Below are positions 9,701 through 18,811 of a DNA stretch of 64,000 nt, piece after piece. The first letter of the stretch is position 1, and every line of letters starts with the position of its first letter. The DNA is taken from assembly GCA_030427905.1 (NCBI GenBank), contig JAUICL010000007.1, positions 1 to 64,000 of the forward strand, read 5' to 3'. The translations under genes and the position numbers were made by a program. Source of the stretch: Bacteroidia bacterium. Its GTDB lineage: Bacteria > Bacteroidota > Bacteroidia > Flavobacteriales_D > Cryomorphaceae. The notes under the pieces are model-generated. The model was not told where the DNA came from. It saw only the letters and a list, made by a program, of their open reading frames with translations, and did not search any database.

Positions 9701-11017
9701 CGCTGAAGTCATGGAAGGTAGAACCAAGTAAGAACTGAACGTACCCGCCACCACATCGACACCATCGCTCATGATGGCAACACCATTGGCGAGCTCTTCC
9801 CCGCTCGATCCAAAGTTTCGCGCCCAATTGAAGCCCCCGTTTCCCGTCATGTGCAATACGTATGCGTCTCGCCCACCGAGAGAATTGAAAATCCCTTCAC
9901 CGTAGTTTTCGCTAACCGACTCAAAGGTACAGCGATACCATCCCGCTATGGCGATATCGCTCCCACTCACTTGGATACCCCTGGATGAAACGCCCGAAGA
10001 GCTCCCTTCCGTACTTCCCCAGCTATATCCACCAGATGTGGAGTAAGAGACTACGAAAATGGAATTGTCGTATGCGCTATTAAGCGATTGATCGGAGCTT
10101 CCACCTAGAAAGGTAATCTGGCTACCCATATCACCTGTGATATAGACTGAACTACCCGCCAGGTCTATCCCGCCGGCTACCGTTTGATCACTTCCACCAG
10201 CCCAACGAAACCATTCTTCATTTCCACTCGAGCTGTATTTGATCAGGAAGAGCGCATTCAAGATGGTGTTTGAATAAGGTGCTCCAAAAACCACATCTCC
10301 ATTCATCTGCCCCACTACATAGGCATTTCCTTGACCATCGGCAGCGATACCTACCCCCCAGTCATTTGAGCCACCACCACCCGACTTGGCCCAGACTTCG
10401 TTACCATTTGAATCGTACTTGGCGGTAAAGGCATCGTTTCCACCTTCAGAATTGACGGTAAAAGCTCCAAAACTCCCTTCGCCAGAAAACTGCCCCGTTA
10501 TAAACACATTGCCACTTCCATCCACATCTACTCCTCTGGCCTGATCGGCATCACCACTACTTCCACCAGCCTTGGCCCACAGAGCCTGACCAGATGCGTT
10601 AAACTTGGCTACAAAGGCATCTTGAGATCCACCATTTGACGAAAGAGTCACCCCGTTTCCCAAATTCATGTTACCCTTAAAGAAACCGCATACATAGACA
10701 TTTCCCGCCCCGTCGACCGCTACATCCAGCCCGCGATCTGAGCTGGAAGATCCAAAGCTCACCACCCATTCGGAAGTCCCATTCATAGTGGTCTTGGTGA
10801 GAAAAACATCGGTTAATCCAGAAACAGAGTGGAAGTCGCCATTAATGGTTGCTCCCGTACTAAAATATCCGGTTAGGTAGGTATTTCCACTTCCATCAGA
10901 TGCTATGGCAAGCGTTTCGTCTACGTTTCCACCCATTTGGGTTTGTGCCCAGTAAGTCTGCGAAAGTGCTGTAAAAGGCAAAAGGAAAACAATCAGAAGA
11001 TTGGTCAGTCGTTTCAT
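6785..11017 (-). CDS. giant secreted protein: SBBP beta-propeller, Ig/PKD-like repeats, gliding-motility C-terminal domain
   Basis: About 1410 residues. The ATG at 11017 gives a proper signal peptide (MKRLTNLLIVFLLPFTALSQ); an upstream in-frame start at 11065 would add 16 residues before it and is unlikely. Residues 30-450 hold repeated beta-propeller-type units with the pattern DGxGNxYxxGxF (DGSGNTYLTGYF, DGAGNVYVCGFF, DGSGNVFITGQF). A long Ig/PKD-like region follows with recurring CPGE/CEGE-type Cys motifs (YLCPGEEVTLTG, VLCEGETVEISV). The end is a gliding-motility-associated C-terminal domain: NVFTPNGDGSNDFWFF, ITVYNRWGRMVFQS, WDG, EGVYFYVMRATD. It is therefore a T9SS substrate with a type B-like signal, likely an adhesin. 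It stands alone and converges on the NlpC/P60 gene. Confidence 0.88.
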   Translation of the reverse strand: MKRLTNLLIVFLLPFTALSQTYWAQTQMGGNVDETLAIASDGSGNTYLTGYFSTGATINGDFHSVSGLTDVFLTKTTMNGTSEWVVSFGSSSSDRGLDVAVDGAGNVYVCGFFKGNMNLGNGVTLSSNGGSQDAFVAKFNASGQALWAKAGGSSGDADQARGVDVDGSGNVFITGQFSGEGSFGAFTVNSEGGNDAFTAKYDSNGNEVWAKSGGGGSNDWGVGIAADGQGNAYVVGQMNGDVVFGAPYSNTILNALFLIKYSSSGNEEWFRWAGGSDQTVAGGIDLAGSSVYITGDMGSQITFLGGSSDQSLNSAYDNSIFVVSYSTSGGYSWGSTEGSSSGVSSRGIQVSGSDIAIAGWYRCTFESVSENYGEGIFNSLGGRDAYVLHMTGNGGFNWARNFGSSGEELANGVAIMSDGVDVVAGTFSSYLVLPSMTSAVTGANPIPNAPNFGLTYCGDPNYGVYTGINGENGENGFAVKVLTDDREPMDIYQRYGSGCDRDIPETCIDYTGVMNETCTEELIGCAPYSVQAVNQVINGSQVGFDFGVSWSPPGSGHFNVNSAQTITATWISSDGCYSGTATADVDVHPTPDEPLISDNVGINDQALVPMTVYLCPGEEVTLTGTPGPGTTYHWTGPGITPPDDGNVGSITVDEEGWYSFIVENEFGCQESNFVEVEYHDVPLELQDPSFEFGLESDTLLLCEMTTAGVTLIDPAYDGNVISQGWIWSWEINDPASIGDNSNSVGFSTNESGWYTITLELESEENVCLDDIYTYTIEDSVYVEVAPAPDTEISLAGPGYICPGDTFMLHFDYIGQLDISFEYVELFDDSVLVTGTGLYGVVATDTTDLGCVSTSTASLTVQEVSSPNLINTDPVGVICPNDSILLIAQHQGGTLSWIGPNGVFATDTNQVYVFDGGEYYLELEFYEGCGLVSNTVEIDEYSTPYLAGSNAVLCEGETVEISVVSAGDAVVQWLAPLSGEGPTQIISEPGIYSAQIESCDITTLVEIQVDVNESTLEITQPNTDPVCDGDSILIQATPFYSNYDWSPNAPDDFDVYIFQSGPVQVTALDTNNCTITSNVIDLFFNPVPLAPAFEYELVCEGEDQVIVVPEPNGNQLWFTDGVDGEIVSDTGYIFISNFLADTTFYAYYTNEFCTGPLSIVDLGPKPFPDDPILATDAPACTGSTFALTVLNSDGVSDYIWNGPDNYQGQGDDLTVPAVSLDDQGVYWCYADLNGCLSDTLPILIDLLETIHVVLPSDTGFCFFSNYVVNPPGSFTTYTWQDGSNDSIYSPLESGVITLSVEDANGCPSSDSFHIELIDCTIDIPNVFTPNGDGSNDFWFFSIEEPQYFEITVYNRWGRMVFQSNNEQVMWDGKNFKSDEWCTEGVYFYVMRATDYDGVNIDQTGDVTIVYD

Positions 11018-11144
11018 AATTGGTCTCACACGTTTTAGTGCGACTAAATATAACCAAATGTTCACATGATTCTCACCGTCAAAAAGTCAGTATTATTGAA
11101 AATTCACTGCCATAAATTCAGTCACTGTAGAGATTTGATGACTT

Positions 11145-11177
11145 TTTGAATGTAATTTTTAAAAGGAATTGTCTTTG
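11145..11177 (+). promoter_or_regulatory. likely clpB promoter
   Basis: TTTG at 11145-11148, 21 nt, then TGTCTTTG at 11170-11177, one mismatch from TAnnTTTG. It lies 33 nt before the clpB start. No CIRCE-like inverted repeat was seen, so heat control by HrcA is not supported here. Confidence 0.45.
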
Positions 11178-11209
11178 ATAAGTAGTCTGCAAACGAATAA
11201 ACAAGCCTA

Positions 11210-13822
11210 ATGGATTTACAAAAACTAACGATCAAGTCGCAGCAAGCATTGAGCACAGCTCAGCAGCTAGTGATGAGCCTTGGTCAACAGAATATAGAGA
11301 CTCCCCACTTGATCAAATCAATGATTGAAGTGGACGAGAATGTGGTACCCTACCTTCTGAAAAAGCTAGGGGTAAATGTGAGCAATGTGCTTCGCGCTGT
11401 CGATAGCCAGATTGATTCTTACCCGAAGGTGAGTGGAGGGAATGTGCAATTAAGCCGGCAAGCTCAAACCGCTCTAAACAAAGCCTTCACTTATTTAAAG
11501 CAGTTCAACGATGAGTTCGTTTCGCTCGAGCATATGTTGCTGGCCATTTTGGAAGGTAGCGATTCTGGAGCTTCGATCTTAAAAGATGCCGGAGTTACCA
11601 AAAAAGCCTTAATCGCGGCGATCGAAGAGCTGAGAAATGGCGACAGAGTGACTTCTGCTAGTCAAGAAGACCAATACAACGCACTTTCGAAATACGCGAA
11701 GGATTTGAATGATCTCGCCAGCTCGGGAAAACTTGACCCCGTTATAGGCCGAGACGAAGAGATTCGTCGAGTACTTCAAATTTTGACGCGTAGAACGAAG
11801 AATAACCCCATCTTGATCGGTGAACCCGGAACGGGTAAGACGGCAATAGCAGAAGGTATTGCACACCGAATCGTGGCGGGTGATGTCCCAGAAAACCTAC
11901 AAGACAAGCGCGTATACAGCCTCGACATGGCAGCGCTTATTGCTGGAGCCAAGTACAAGGGCGAATTTGAAGAGCGACTCAAAGCCGTAGTTAAGGAAGT
12001 AACATCGGCAGATGGTGATATTATCTTATTTATAGATGAGATTCACACCCTAGTTGGTGCTGGTGGTGGCGAAGGAGCCATGGATGCGGCCAACATTCTC
12101 AAGCCCGCATTGGCTCGTGGAGAACTCCGTGCTGTGGGTGCCACTACGCTCAACGAGTACCAGAAGTATTTTGAAAAAGATAAAGCTCTGGAAAGAAGAT
12201 TCCAGAAGGTCATGGTGAACGAGCCCGATCGCGAATCGGCCATCTCCATCCTACGTGGTATCAAAGAAAAATACGAAGCACACCACAAAGTGCGTATCAA
12301 GGATTCGGCAATCATCTCAGCTGTAGAATTGAGCCAGCGTTATATCACCGATCGGTTCTTGCCAGACAAGGCCATTGACCTGATTGACGAAGCTGCATCT
12401 AAGCTGCGCATGGAGATCAATTCGAAGCCCGAAGAGCTTGATGAGCTCGAGCGAAAAATCATGCAGCTCGAGATTGAACGTGAGGCCATAAAGCGCGAAA
12501 AAGACCAGGAAAAACTCAAAGAACTCGGCGAAGAAATCGCGAATCTCAGTGAAGACCGCGACAGTATGCGGGCAAAATGGGAATCAGAGCGCGAGTTGGT
12601 TAACCAGATCCAAAAGGAGAAGGAAAATCTTGAGAACCTGAAATTCGAAGCCGAAAAAGCCGAAAGAGAAGGCGATTACGGAAAAGTAGCCGAGATACGC
12701 TATGGTAAGCGAAAAGAGTCTGAAGAGCGAATAGTGGAGCTACAAAACGAGCTGAAGGATAAGCAGAAAGCTTCAATGTTGATCAAAGAAGAAGTGGATG
12801 AAGAAGAAATAGCTGATGTGGTTAGCCGCTGGACGGGAATTCCGGTTAGGAAAATGATGGAAAGCGAAGTGGAGAAGCTCCTAAAACTCGAAGACGAACT
12901 GCACAAACGCGTGGTTGGTCAGGAAGAAGCTGTGACCGCCGTAGCCGATGCCGTGCGTCGATCGAGAGCAGGGCTCCAGGATGAGCGTAAACCTATCGGA
13001 TCTTTCATCTTTTTGGGGACTACTGGAGTCGGTAAAACCGAACTAGCCAAAGCATTGAGCGAGTATCTCTTTAATGACGAACGCGCTATGACGCGAATCG
13101 ATATGAGCGAATATCAGGAAAGACATAGTGTGAGTCGTCTCGTGGGAGCCCCTCCGGGATATGTAGGATACGATGAAGGCGGCCAGTTGACTGAAGCTGT
13201 GCGTCGCAAACCGTACTCTGTGGTTCTTCTCGATGAAATTGAGAAGGCTCACCCCGATGTCTTCAACACATTGCTACAAGTGCTCGATGATGGGCATTTG
13301 ACCGACAATAAAGGTCGAAATGTAAACTTTAAGAATACGATCATCATCATGACTTCAAACCTTGGTTCGGAGATTATCCAGGCAAACTATGAAGAAGATT
13401 CGGCAACCGATGTTTTCCAGAGAACCAAAGCTGAAGTTTTTGCTCTCTTGAAGAAAACATTGCGACCGGAGTTTTTGAATCGGGTGGATGAAACGATCAT
13501 GTTCAAACCACTGAATCGCAAGGCAATAGAATCAATTGTGAAAATTCACTTGAACGCCTTGTCGGAGAAACTCGCACCGAGGGGAATTGAGCTAACCGCT
13601 TCAAAAGAAGCTATGGCCTACCTTTCGGACAAGGGTTACGAACCGCAGTTTGGTGCAAGGCCAGTGAAGCGCCTGATACAGAAGGAAGTGCTCAATGCCT
13701 TGAGTAAGGCACTCCTGGCGGGAGAAGTCGGTAACGACCAACCCGTGGTTCTGGATGTTTTCGATGGAAAATTCGTCTTTCGGAAGCCGATCGAAGAAGA
13801 AATGAACGATTTGATCGCGTAA
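11210..13822 (+). CDS. clpB: ATP-dependent disaggregase ClpB
   Basis: An 870-residue Hsp100 chaperone that threads aggregated proteins through a hexameric pore with DnaK. The Clp N-terminal domain covers about 1-145. The first AAA module has Walker A GEPGTGKT at 204-211 and Walker [16 protein letters not shown]. The coiled-coil middle domain, about 400-530, is rich in Glu and Lys and marks it as ClpB rather than ClpA or ClpC. The second AAA module has [19 protein letters not shown] and the pore/sensor regions [20 protein letters not shown] and [11 protein letters not shown]. Length is normal. It has its own promoter and a strong terminator. Confidence 0.97.
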   Translation: MDLQKLTIKSQQALSTAQQLVMSLGQQNIETPHLIKSMIEVDENVVPYLLKKLGVNVSNVLRAVDSQIDSYPKVSGGNVQLSRQAQTALNKAFTYLKQFNDEFVSLEHMLLAILEGSDSGASILKDAGVTKKALIAAIEELRNGDRVTSASQEDQYNALSKYAKDLNDLASSGKLDPVIGRDEEIRRVLQILTRRTKNNPILIGEPGTGKTAIAEGIAHRIVAGDVPENLQDKRVYSLDMAALIAGAKYKGEFEERLKAVVKEVTSADGDIILFIDEIHTLVGAGGGEGAMDAANILKPALARGELRAVGATTLNEYQKYFEKDKALERRFQKVMVNEPDRESAISILRGIKEKYEAHHKVRIKDSAIISAVELSQRYITDRFLPDKAIDLIDEAASKLRMEINSKPEELDELERKIMQLEIEREAIKREKDQEKLKELGEEIANLSEDRDSMRAKWESERELVNQIQKEKENLENLKFEAEKAEREGDYGKVAEIRYGKRKESEERIVELQNELKDKQKASMLIKEEVDEEEIADVVSRWTGIPVRKMMESEVEKLLKLEDELHKRVVGQEEAVTAVADAVRRSRAGLQDERKPIGSFIFLGTTGVGKTELAKALSEYLFNDERAMTRIDMSEYQERHSVSRLVGAPPGYVGYDEGGQLTEAVRRKPYSVVLLDEIEKAHPDVFNTLLQVLDDGHLTDNKGRNVNFKNTIIIMTSNLGSEIIQANYEEDSATDVFQRTKAEVFALLKKTLRPEFLNRVDETIMFKPLNRKAIESIVKIHLNALSEKLAPRGIELTASKEAMAYLSDKGYEPQFGARPVKRLIQKEVLNALSKALLAGEVGNDQPVVLDVFDGKFVFRKPIEEEMNDLIA

Positions 13823-13828
13823 TATTTT

Positions 13829-13863
13829 AAAGCCGCCCCGTGAAATCTCGGGGCGGCTTTTTT
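13829..13863 (+). terminator. clpB intrinsic terminator
   Basis: An 11-bp GC-rich stem, AAGCCGCCCCG / CGGGGCGGCTT (13830-13840 and 13849-13859), followed by a T run. It starts 7 nt after the clpB stop. Confidence 0.9.
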
Positions 13864-13877
13864 CATACCTTACATTT

Positions 13878-14375
13878 ATGAAAACGCTTTTCCTAAACAG
13901 ACATGCCAAGTCGAGCTGGGATCATGCCGGCTTGCGAGATTTCGACAGGCCGTTGAATGATCGTGGGATGCGAGATGCCCCACTCATGGCCGAACGATTG
14001 GCCGACCGGGGTGAACAGGTAGACGCCATACTGTCGAGCACTGCCAATCGAGCTTTGACCACGGCTATGTTCTTTAAGGAGAAGCTCTCTCCTACGGTGA
14101 GCATGGATACCACCGACGACATATATGGAGCTGGGGTTCGCACGCTTCTGACAGTTGTCAGTGGTGTGGATGATCAAATTGACAACCTAATCATGTTTGG
14201 GCACAATCCGGGCTTCACCGACTTTGCAAACTACCTGACTGGTTCTGATATCTACAACATTCCCACTTGCGGAATTGTCAAGATCAGATTCGACATCAAC
14301 TCCTGGGGCGAAATCTCTGGCGGAACGGGAGACTTAGTCTATTTTGACTACCCGAAAAACGAAAACTCGATATAA
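13878..14375 (+). CDS. SixA-like histidine phosphatase
   Basis: A 165-residue histidine phosphatase superfamily protein. The catalytic RHA motif is at the N-terminus (MKTLFLNRHAKSSW; His9), followed by DRPLNDRGMRDAPLMAERL. A second catalytic His is in MFGHNPGFTDFANYL near residue 112. The short single-domain form and the RHAKS motif match SixA-type phosphohistidine phosphatases, which remove phosphate from His-phosphorylated proteins; the true substrate here is unknown. It lies between two terminators, so it is a single-gene unit with possible read-through from clpB. Confidence 0.85.
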   Translation: MKTLFLNRHAKSSWDHAGLRDFDRPLNDRGMRDAPLMAERLADRGEQVDAILSSTANRALTTAMFFKEKLSPTVSMDTTDDIYGAGVRTLLTVVSGVDDQIDNLIMFGHNPGFTDFANYLTGSDIYNIPTCGIVKIRFDINSWGEISGGTGDLVYFDYPKNENSI

Positions 14376-14376
14376 A

Positions 14377-14401
14377 AAAAGAAGGCTCAAGGCCTTCTTT
14401 T
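14377..14401. terminator. bidirectional terminator between convergent genes
   Basis: AAAAGAAGGC (14377-14386), a 5-nt loop and GCCTTCTTTT (14392-14401). With A and T runs on both sides it can serve the phosphatase gene to the left and ilvE to the right. Confidence 0.8.
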
Positions 14402-14415
14402 CGGTTTCAATTTTC

Positions 14416-15483
14416 CTAGTTGAGTTTGATCATCCAATTGAGACTATCTTCAATTCGGAATTTCTTTAAGTCGATAAAGTAGTTGGAAAGCTTCTTCGAG
14501 AACTCGCGCTCTTCTACTTCAGGCAACACATACTCTTGATCTCCATCGGCGATTGAAGCGATCTGAGCAATTGTTGCTGCAGTTCCACAACCAAACGCAT
14601 CTTTCAGCCTTCCTTCTTTTGCAGCATCGGTTATCTCTTGAACCGAGACTTTTCGCTCCTCGACCTTCATACCCCAAGAACGAGCCAATTCGAGAACGCT
14701 TGAGCGAGTAATCCCATCGAGAATGGTATCGCTGAGGGCTGGCGTAATCAATGTGTCATCGATCAAAAACATCACATTCATCGTTCCGCTTTCTTCGATG
14801 TACGAATGCGTTTGGGCATCGGTCCACAGAAGCTGATCATAGCCCTGCTGGTTTGCCAATCGCGCTGGGTAAAGCGACCCTGCATAATTTCCTGCCGCTT
14901 TTGCTGCACCGGTTCCACCGTGAGCTGCACGCGTGTAATTCCTTTCTATTTTAACCTTCACCGGCTTCGTGTAGTACGCATTTACCGGAGCGGTAAAAAT
15001 CAAAAAGCGATACGTATCACTAGCTTTTACACCAATATATTCATCAGTGGCAAAGAGTACAGGGCGGATGTAAAGCGACCCCATTTCTGATGTAGGAATC
15101 CATCCTTGATCAAGGCGAACAAGTTCTTTGAGCCCTTCTAATACCAACTCGGTAGGAAGCTCGGGCATGCACATGCGCACAGCCGACTTATTCATACGGT
15201 CTATATTTCGGTCAGGTCTGAACAGGCCAAAATCACCGTTTTCATTTTTAAAGGCCTTCAAGCCTTCAAAAATGCTCTGGCCGTAGTGTATTACAGACGA
15301 AGCAGGCGACATGCTCAAATTTTGGTACGGGAGAATAGATGGCTTTTGCCATTTACCGTCCTTAAAGTCCATTACAAGCATGTGGTCTGAAAAAGTTCGA
15401 CCGAACACAAGGCTCTCAAAATCTAATTGGGGCAACCTACTCTCGTTGGTTGGCTGGATATTTATAGTTTCAGTTTGAATCAT
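14416..15483 (-). CDS. ilvE: branched-chain amino acid aminotransferase
   Basis: A 355-residue fold-type IV PLP enzyme that interconverts Leu, Ile and Val with their 2-oxo acids using 2-oxoglutarate/glutamate. It is of the longer, eukaryote-like BCAT2 branch: ASSVIHYGQSIFEGLKAF near 60-77, RPDRNIDRMNKSAVRMCMP, SLYIRPVLFATD. The Schiff-base lysine is Lys195 in GAAKAAGNYAGSL, and EESGTMNVMFL and FGCGTAATI also match. Length is normal. It is transcribed alone, away from recQ. Confidence 0.95.
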   Translation of the reverse strand: MIQTETINIQPTNESRLPQLDFESLVFGRTFSDHMLVMDFKDGKWQKPSILPYQNLSMSPASSVIHYGQSIFEGLKAFKNENGDFGLFRPDRNIDRMNKSAVRMCMPELPTELVLEGLKELVRLDQGWIPTSEMGSLYIRPVLFATDEYIGVKASDTYRFLIFTAPVNAYYTKPVKVKIERNYTRAAHGGTGAAKAAGNYAGSLYPARLANQQGYDQLLWTDAQTHSYIEESGTMNVMFLIDDTLITPALSDTILDGITRSSVLELARSWGMKVEERKVSVQEITDAAKEGRLKDAFGCGTAATIAQIASIADGDQEYVLPEVEEREFSKKLSNYFIDLKKFRIEDSLNWMIKLN

Positions 15484-15660
15484 TCCTTCTTAAAATCGGC
15501 ACAAAAATAGCCATTTTCACACCCCACTCAAAGCCGTTTAACACATTCAAGCCTAGGTGTCTACTTAACACTAAAATGCTATAATACTGGTTGTCGAGTA
15601 ATTACAACGCTTATCTAAAACAATTGTTCACACATCTCACCAAGGCAAATTGTTGTTAAT

Positions 15661-17595
15661 TTGTCTTCTCGTCTATCAGAAGTGGAAAAGAACCTTGAAG
15701 GAATATTAAAGCAGTATTGGGGTCACCAGTCTTTTCGCCCCCTTCAGGAAACCATTATTCAGTCAGTACTTGACGGAAAAGACACCATAGCCCTTCTTCC
15801 AACGGGAGGTGGTAAGTCTATCTGCTTCCAAGTTCCTACCATGGCCATGGATGGCGTGTGCCTGGTAGTCTCACCCCTTATTGCTCTGATGGAAGATCAA
15901 GTAAAAGGCTTGCGCAAAAGGGGCATTTCTGCATTGGCTATCAATAGCGGGATGAGCAAAACCGAGATCGATGTAGCCCTAGACAATGCAGTATACGGCG
16001 ACATCAAGTTTCTCTACCTTTCACCTGAAAGGTTGCTAACTGATATCTTAAAAGCGCGGGTAGCCAAGATGAAAATCTGCTTACTCGCTATCGATGAAGC
16101 TCACTGCATCAGCGAATGGGGTCATGATTTTAGGCCAGCCTATCGTCGGATTTCAGAGTTTAAAGAGCTTCTTCCTTCCGTCCCCACTATCGCCCTTACT
16201 GCTACAGCCACCCCACCTGTTGTGGCTGATATTGGCGACATGCTCGGCATGACCGAACCAGCGGTTTTCCAAAAGAGCTTTACACGGCAAAACTTGACCT
16301 ATGTGGTGCAAGAAGAAGAAAACAAGCTTCAACGGCTACTCAAGTTAATCCAGTACTCAAACGGCTCGGGAATGTTGTACGTACAAACCCGAAGAGACAC
16401 CATCACCAAAGCCAAGGAGCTTCGCGCTGCGGGTGTTTCTGCAGTAGCTTACCACGGTGGGATGGCATACAAAGATCGGGTTGAAGCCCAAGACTTGTGG
16501 ATACGCGGGCGCGCTCAAGTCATGGTGGCCACAAATGCATTCGGAATGGGGATCGACAAGCCCGACGTGCGTTTCGTCGCGCATATCGGAATCCCCCTGT
16601 CTATCGAAGCCTATTTTCAGGAAGCGGGAAGAGCGGGAAGGGATGGCCAAAAGGCCTACGCAGTGCTATTTTCATCGTCAGCTGATCTGAGCGACCTAGA
16701 GCGAAAAGGTGCCGAACTAGTTCCCGACAACGAGACAATTACTCAAACTTACAGAGCGCTTACCAATCACTTTCAATTGGCCATGGGCAGCTCAATGGAT
16801 CAGCCAAAGCCATTTGACATCAGCGCTTTCAGCTCAAAATATGGCCTGAACGCAGGCAGGGTGTACAAGTCTTTGAAAGTGCTCGAGAAAGAAGAAATCA
16901 TCTATCTTTCGGAGTCGTTTTTCAGCCCTTCCAAAATACAAGTCCTGGCTGGTAGTAAGGATTTATACAGCTTTGAAGTGGCGCATCCCAAGTATGAGAA
17001 ATTGATACATTTCATACTCCGATCGTATGATGGGGTGTTTGACCAGTTGGTTAGGATCAATGAGAATAATATTGGAGCCAAGCTCAATGCTTCGGCAAGC
17101 GCTGTAAAAGAGCAGCTGAGAGCGCTGGAGCAGTTTAGACTGATCAGGTATCAGGAGTCAAGTGACCTGCCTTTTATCAGTTTTCCAAATGACCGTCCTG
17201 GGGTGTCAGACCTAAAGCTCGACCAAGGTCATCTCAAGGCATACCGCCAACTCCAAGAATCTAAAGTGCGCGCAATCCGCGAGTACGTTGAAAACGATGT
17301 GGTGTGCCGCAGCGTGCAGCTTGTTGAGTACTTCGGTGAGAAAGATGCGCTGCCATGCGGCAAATGCGATGTGTGTATCGCTTACAAGGGAAAGCAAAAT
17401 AACCAGGAAACGCTCGATCGCATGAACAATCTCATTCGAGAAGAAGTCGGTCCGTATGGCATTCATCTACACCAACTCAGTATTCTGAAAACCAAGCCTA
17501 CTCAAGAAGTGCTCTATACCGTGCGCTGGATGATCGACGATGGGACATTGACTATGGACGATTTGCAATTCATTCGACTTACGGATGGTCAATGA
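15661..17595 (+). CDS. recQ: ATP-dependent DNA helicase RecQ (short form)
   Basis: A 644-residue superfamily 2 DNA helicase that unwinds DNA 3'-5' in repair and recombination. Motifs: FRPLQETIIQSVLDGKD (motif 0), LLPTGGGKSICFQVP (I), AIDEAHCISEWGHDFRPAY (II and aromatic loop), ALTATATPPV (III), VAYHGGMAYKDR, VATNAFGMGIDKPDVR (V) and FQEAGRAGRDG (VI). The Zn-binding subdomain carries CRSVQLVEYFGEKDALPCGKCDVC-type Cys (read as two parts), followed by a winged helix. I see no clear HRDC domain, so it is the shorter Bacteroidota type. The start is TTG: there is no ATG before the essential motif 0. Confidence 0.93.
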   Translation: MSSRLSEVEKNLEGILKQYWGHQSFRPLQETIIQSVLDGKDTIALLPTGGGKSICFQVPTMAMDGVCLVVSPLIALMEDQVKGLRKRGISALAINSGMSKTEIDVALDNAVYGDIKFLYLSPERLLTDILKARVAKMKICLLAIDEAHCISEWGHDFRPAYRRISEFKELLPSVPTIALTATATPPVVADIGDMLGMTEPAVFQKSFTRQNLTYVVQEEENKLQRLLKLIQYSNGSGMLYVQTRRDTITKAKELRAAGVSAVAYHGGMAYKDRVEAQDLWIRGRAQVMVATNAFGMGIDKPDVRFVAHIGIPLSIEAYFQEAGRAGRDGQKAYAVLFSSSADLSDLERKGAELVPDNETITQTYRALTNHFQLAMGSSMDQPKPFDISAFSSKYGLNAGRVYKSLKVLEKEEIIYLSESFFSPSKIQVLAGSKDLYSFEVAHPKYEKLIHFILRSYDGVFDQLVRINENNIGAKLNASASAVKEQLRALEQFRLIRYQESSDLPFISFPNDRPGVSDLKLDQGHLKAYRQLQESKVRAIREYVENDVVCRSVQLVEYFGEKDALPCGKCDVCIAYKGKQNNQETLDRMNNLIREEVGPYGIHLHQLSILKTKPTQEVLYTVRWMIDDGTLTMDDLQFIRLTDGQ

Positions 17596-17605
17596 TGCCT
17601 TTTCT

Positions 17606-17613
17606 TACCTTTG
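17606..17613 (+). promoter_or_regulatory. -7 element before the RlmI-like gene
   Basis: TACCTTTG, a full match to TAnnTTTG, 18 nt before the chosen ATG. No good -33 element is visible, since the recQ 3' end occupies that position. Confidence 0.35.
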
Positions 17614-17631
17614 TTCCCGCAAAAATCAGAC

Positions 17632-18801
17632 ATGGCCTACCCCAGCATCAAAATTAAACCAAAGCGTATAGAGAGCCTTTCGCGCAGGCACCCATGGATA
17701 TTTTCCGGAGCGCTTCATTCGCCTTCTCAAGAAATGGAAGATGGAGATGTGGTAGAAGTGGTTGGGCCAGGCAAAAAAGTCCTGGCTACCGGTCACTATA
17801 GCAATGGAAGCATCGCCGTTCGCGTATTGGCTTTCGGGCAGGTGCAAGTAGATGGCGCATTCTATAAGGATCGTCTTCAAAACGCACTTGAGCTTCGTCG
17901 AAGGCTCGAATTGGTTGATTCTGCCGAAACCAACGGATTCCGCTTAGTACATGGTGAAGGTGATCAACTGCCGGGACTGGTTATCGACATATACAAGGAT
18001 GTGGCCGTGATTCAGGCGCATAGTCACGGTATGCAGCGAGATGCTGTGTTTATTGAAGATGCTTTGCGGGAAGTTTTCGATGGAAAGTTGAGACAGGTTG
18101 TTTTGAAGTCGGCGGAGAATGCCAACGAGCGAAGTGAATTTGATGGAGAAAGCACCGTTGATATACTGGAAAACGGACATGCATTCAGGGTAAATTACCA
18201 CACGGGGCAGAAAACAGGGTTCTTTCTAGATCAGCGCGACAACCGCGAATTGCTCGGGAAGTTCGCCAAAGGAAAACGTATCCTGAACGCATTCTCATAT
18301 AGCGGTGGTTTTTCCGTTTATGCGCTTAAAGCTGGAGCCGAAGAAGTTCACTCCCTCGACAGTTCACAGAAAGCCATCGACTTGGTAGAAGAGAACATTC
18401 AATTGAACGGACTTTCAACCGACAATCACAAATGTATTACCGCAGATGCCCTTGGGTATTTGCACAGCGATGAAGCAAGAGAAGCCAACTACGACATCGT
18501 GGTTTTAGACCCGCCCGCTTTCGCCAAGCATCGATCGGCGCGCCACAGAGCCATTCAGGCCTACAAGCGTATAAACCGAGATGCTTTCAAATTGCTAAAA
18601 CCGGGTGGCATCTTATTCACGTTTAGTTGCTCTCAGGTAGTCACTCCCGATTTGTTTTACAATACAGTAGCTGCTGCAAGTATTGAAGCAGGACGCCACA
18701 TCCGCGTATTGCACCAAATGAGCCAACCGGCAGACCATCCAGTAAGCATTTTCCACCCCGAAGGTTCTTATTTGAAAGGGCTGGTTTTATCAATCGACTA
18801 A
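17632..18801 (+). CDS. class I rRNA large-subunit methyltransferase, RlmI/PUA type
   Basis: 389 residues from the ATG at 17632; a TTG seven codons upstream is in frame but lies on the promoter-like sequence. A PUA domain occupies residues 1-75 (KPKRIESLSRRHPWIFSGAL). The middle domain has FRLVHGEGDQLPGLVIDIY. The SAM-binding Rossmann domain has QKTGFFLDQRDNRELL, ILNAFSYSGGFSVYALKAGA and VVLDPPAFAKH, and ends with a C-S pair (FTFSCSQ). This is the 23S rRNA m5C1962 methyltransferase layout. It is followed 10 nt later by fmt, giving a small translation-related unit. Confidence 0.9.
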   Translation: MAYPSIKIKPKRIESLSRRHPWIFSGALHSPSQEMEDGDVVEVVGPGKKVLATGHYSNGSIAVRVLAFGQVQVDGAFYKDRLQNALELRRRLELVDSAETNGFRLVHGEGDQLPGLVIDIYKDVAVIQAHSHGMQRDAVFIEDALREVFDGKLRQVVLKSAENANERSEFDGESTVDILENGHAFRVNYHTGQKTGFFLDQRDNRELLGKFAKGKRILNAFSYSGGFSVYALKAGAEEVHSLDSSQKAIDLVEENIQLNGLSTDNHKCITADALGYLHSDEAREANYDIVVLDPPAFAKHRSARHRAIQAYKRINRDAFKLLKPGGILFTFSCSQVVTPDLFYNTVAAASIEAGRHIRVLHQMSQPADHPVSIFHPEGSYLKGLVLSID

Positions 18802-18811
18802 AAGAGATCAG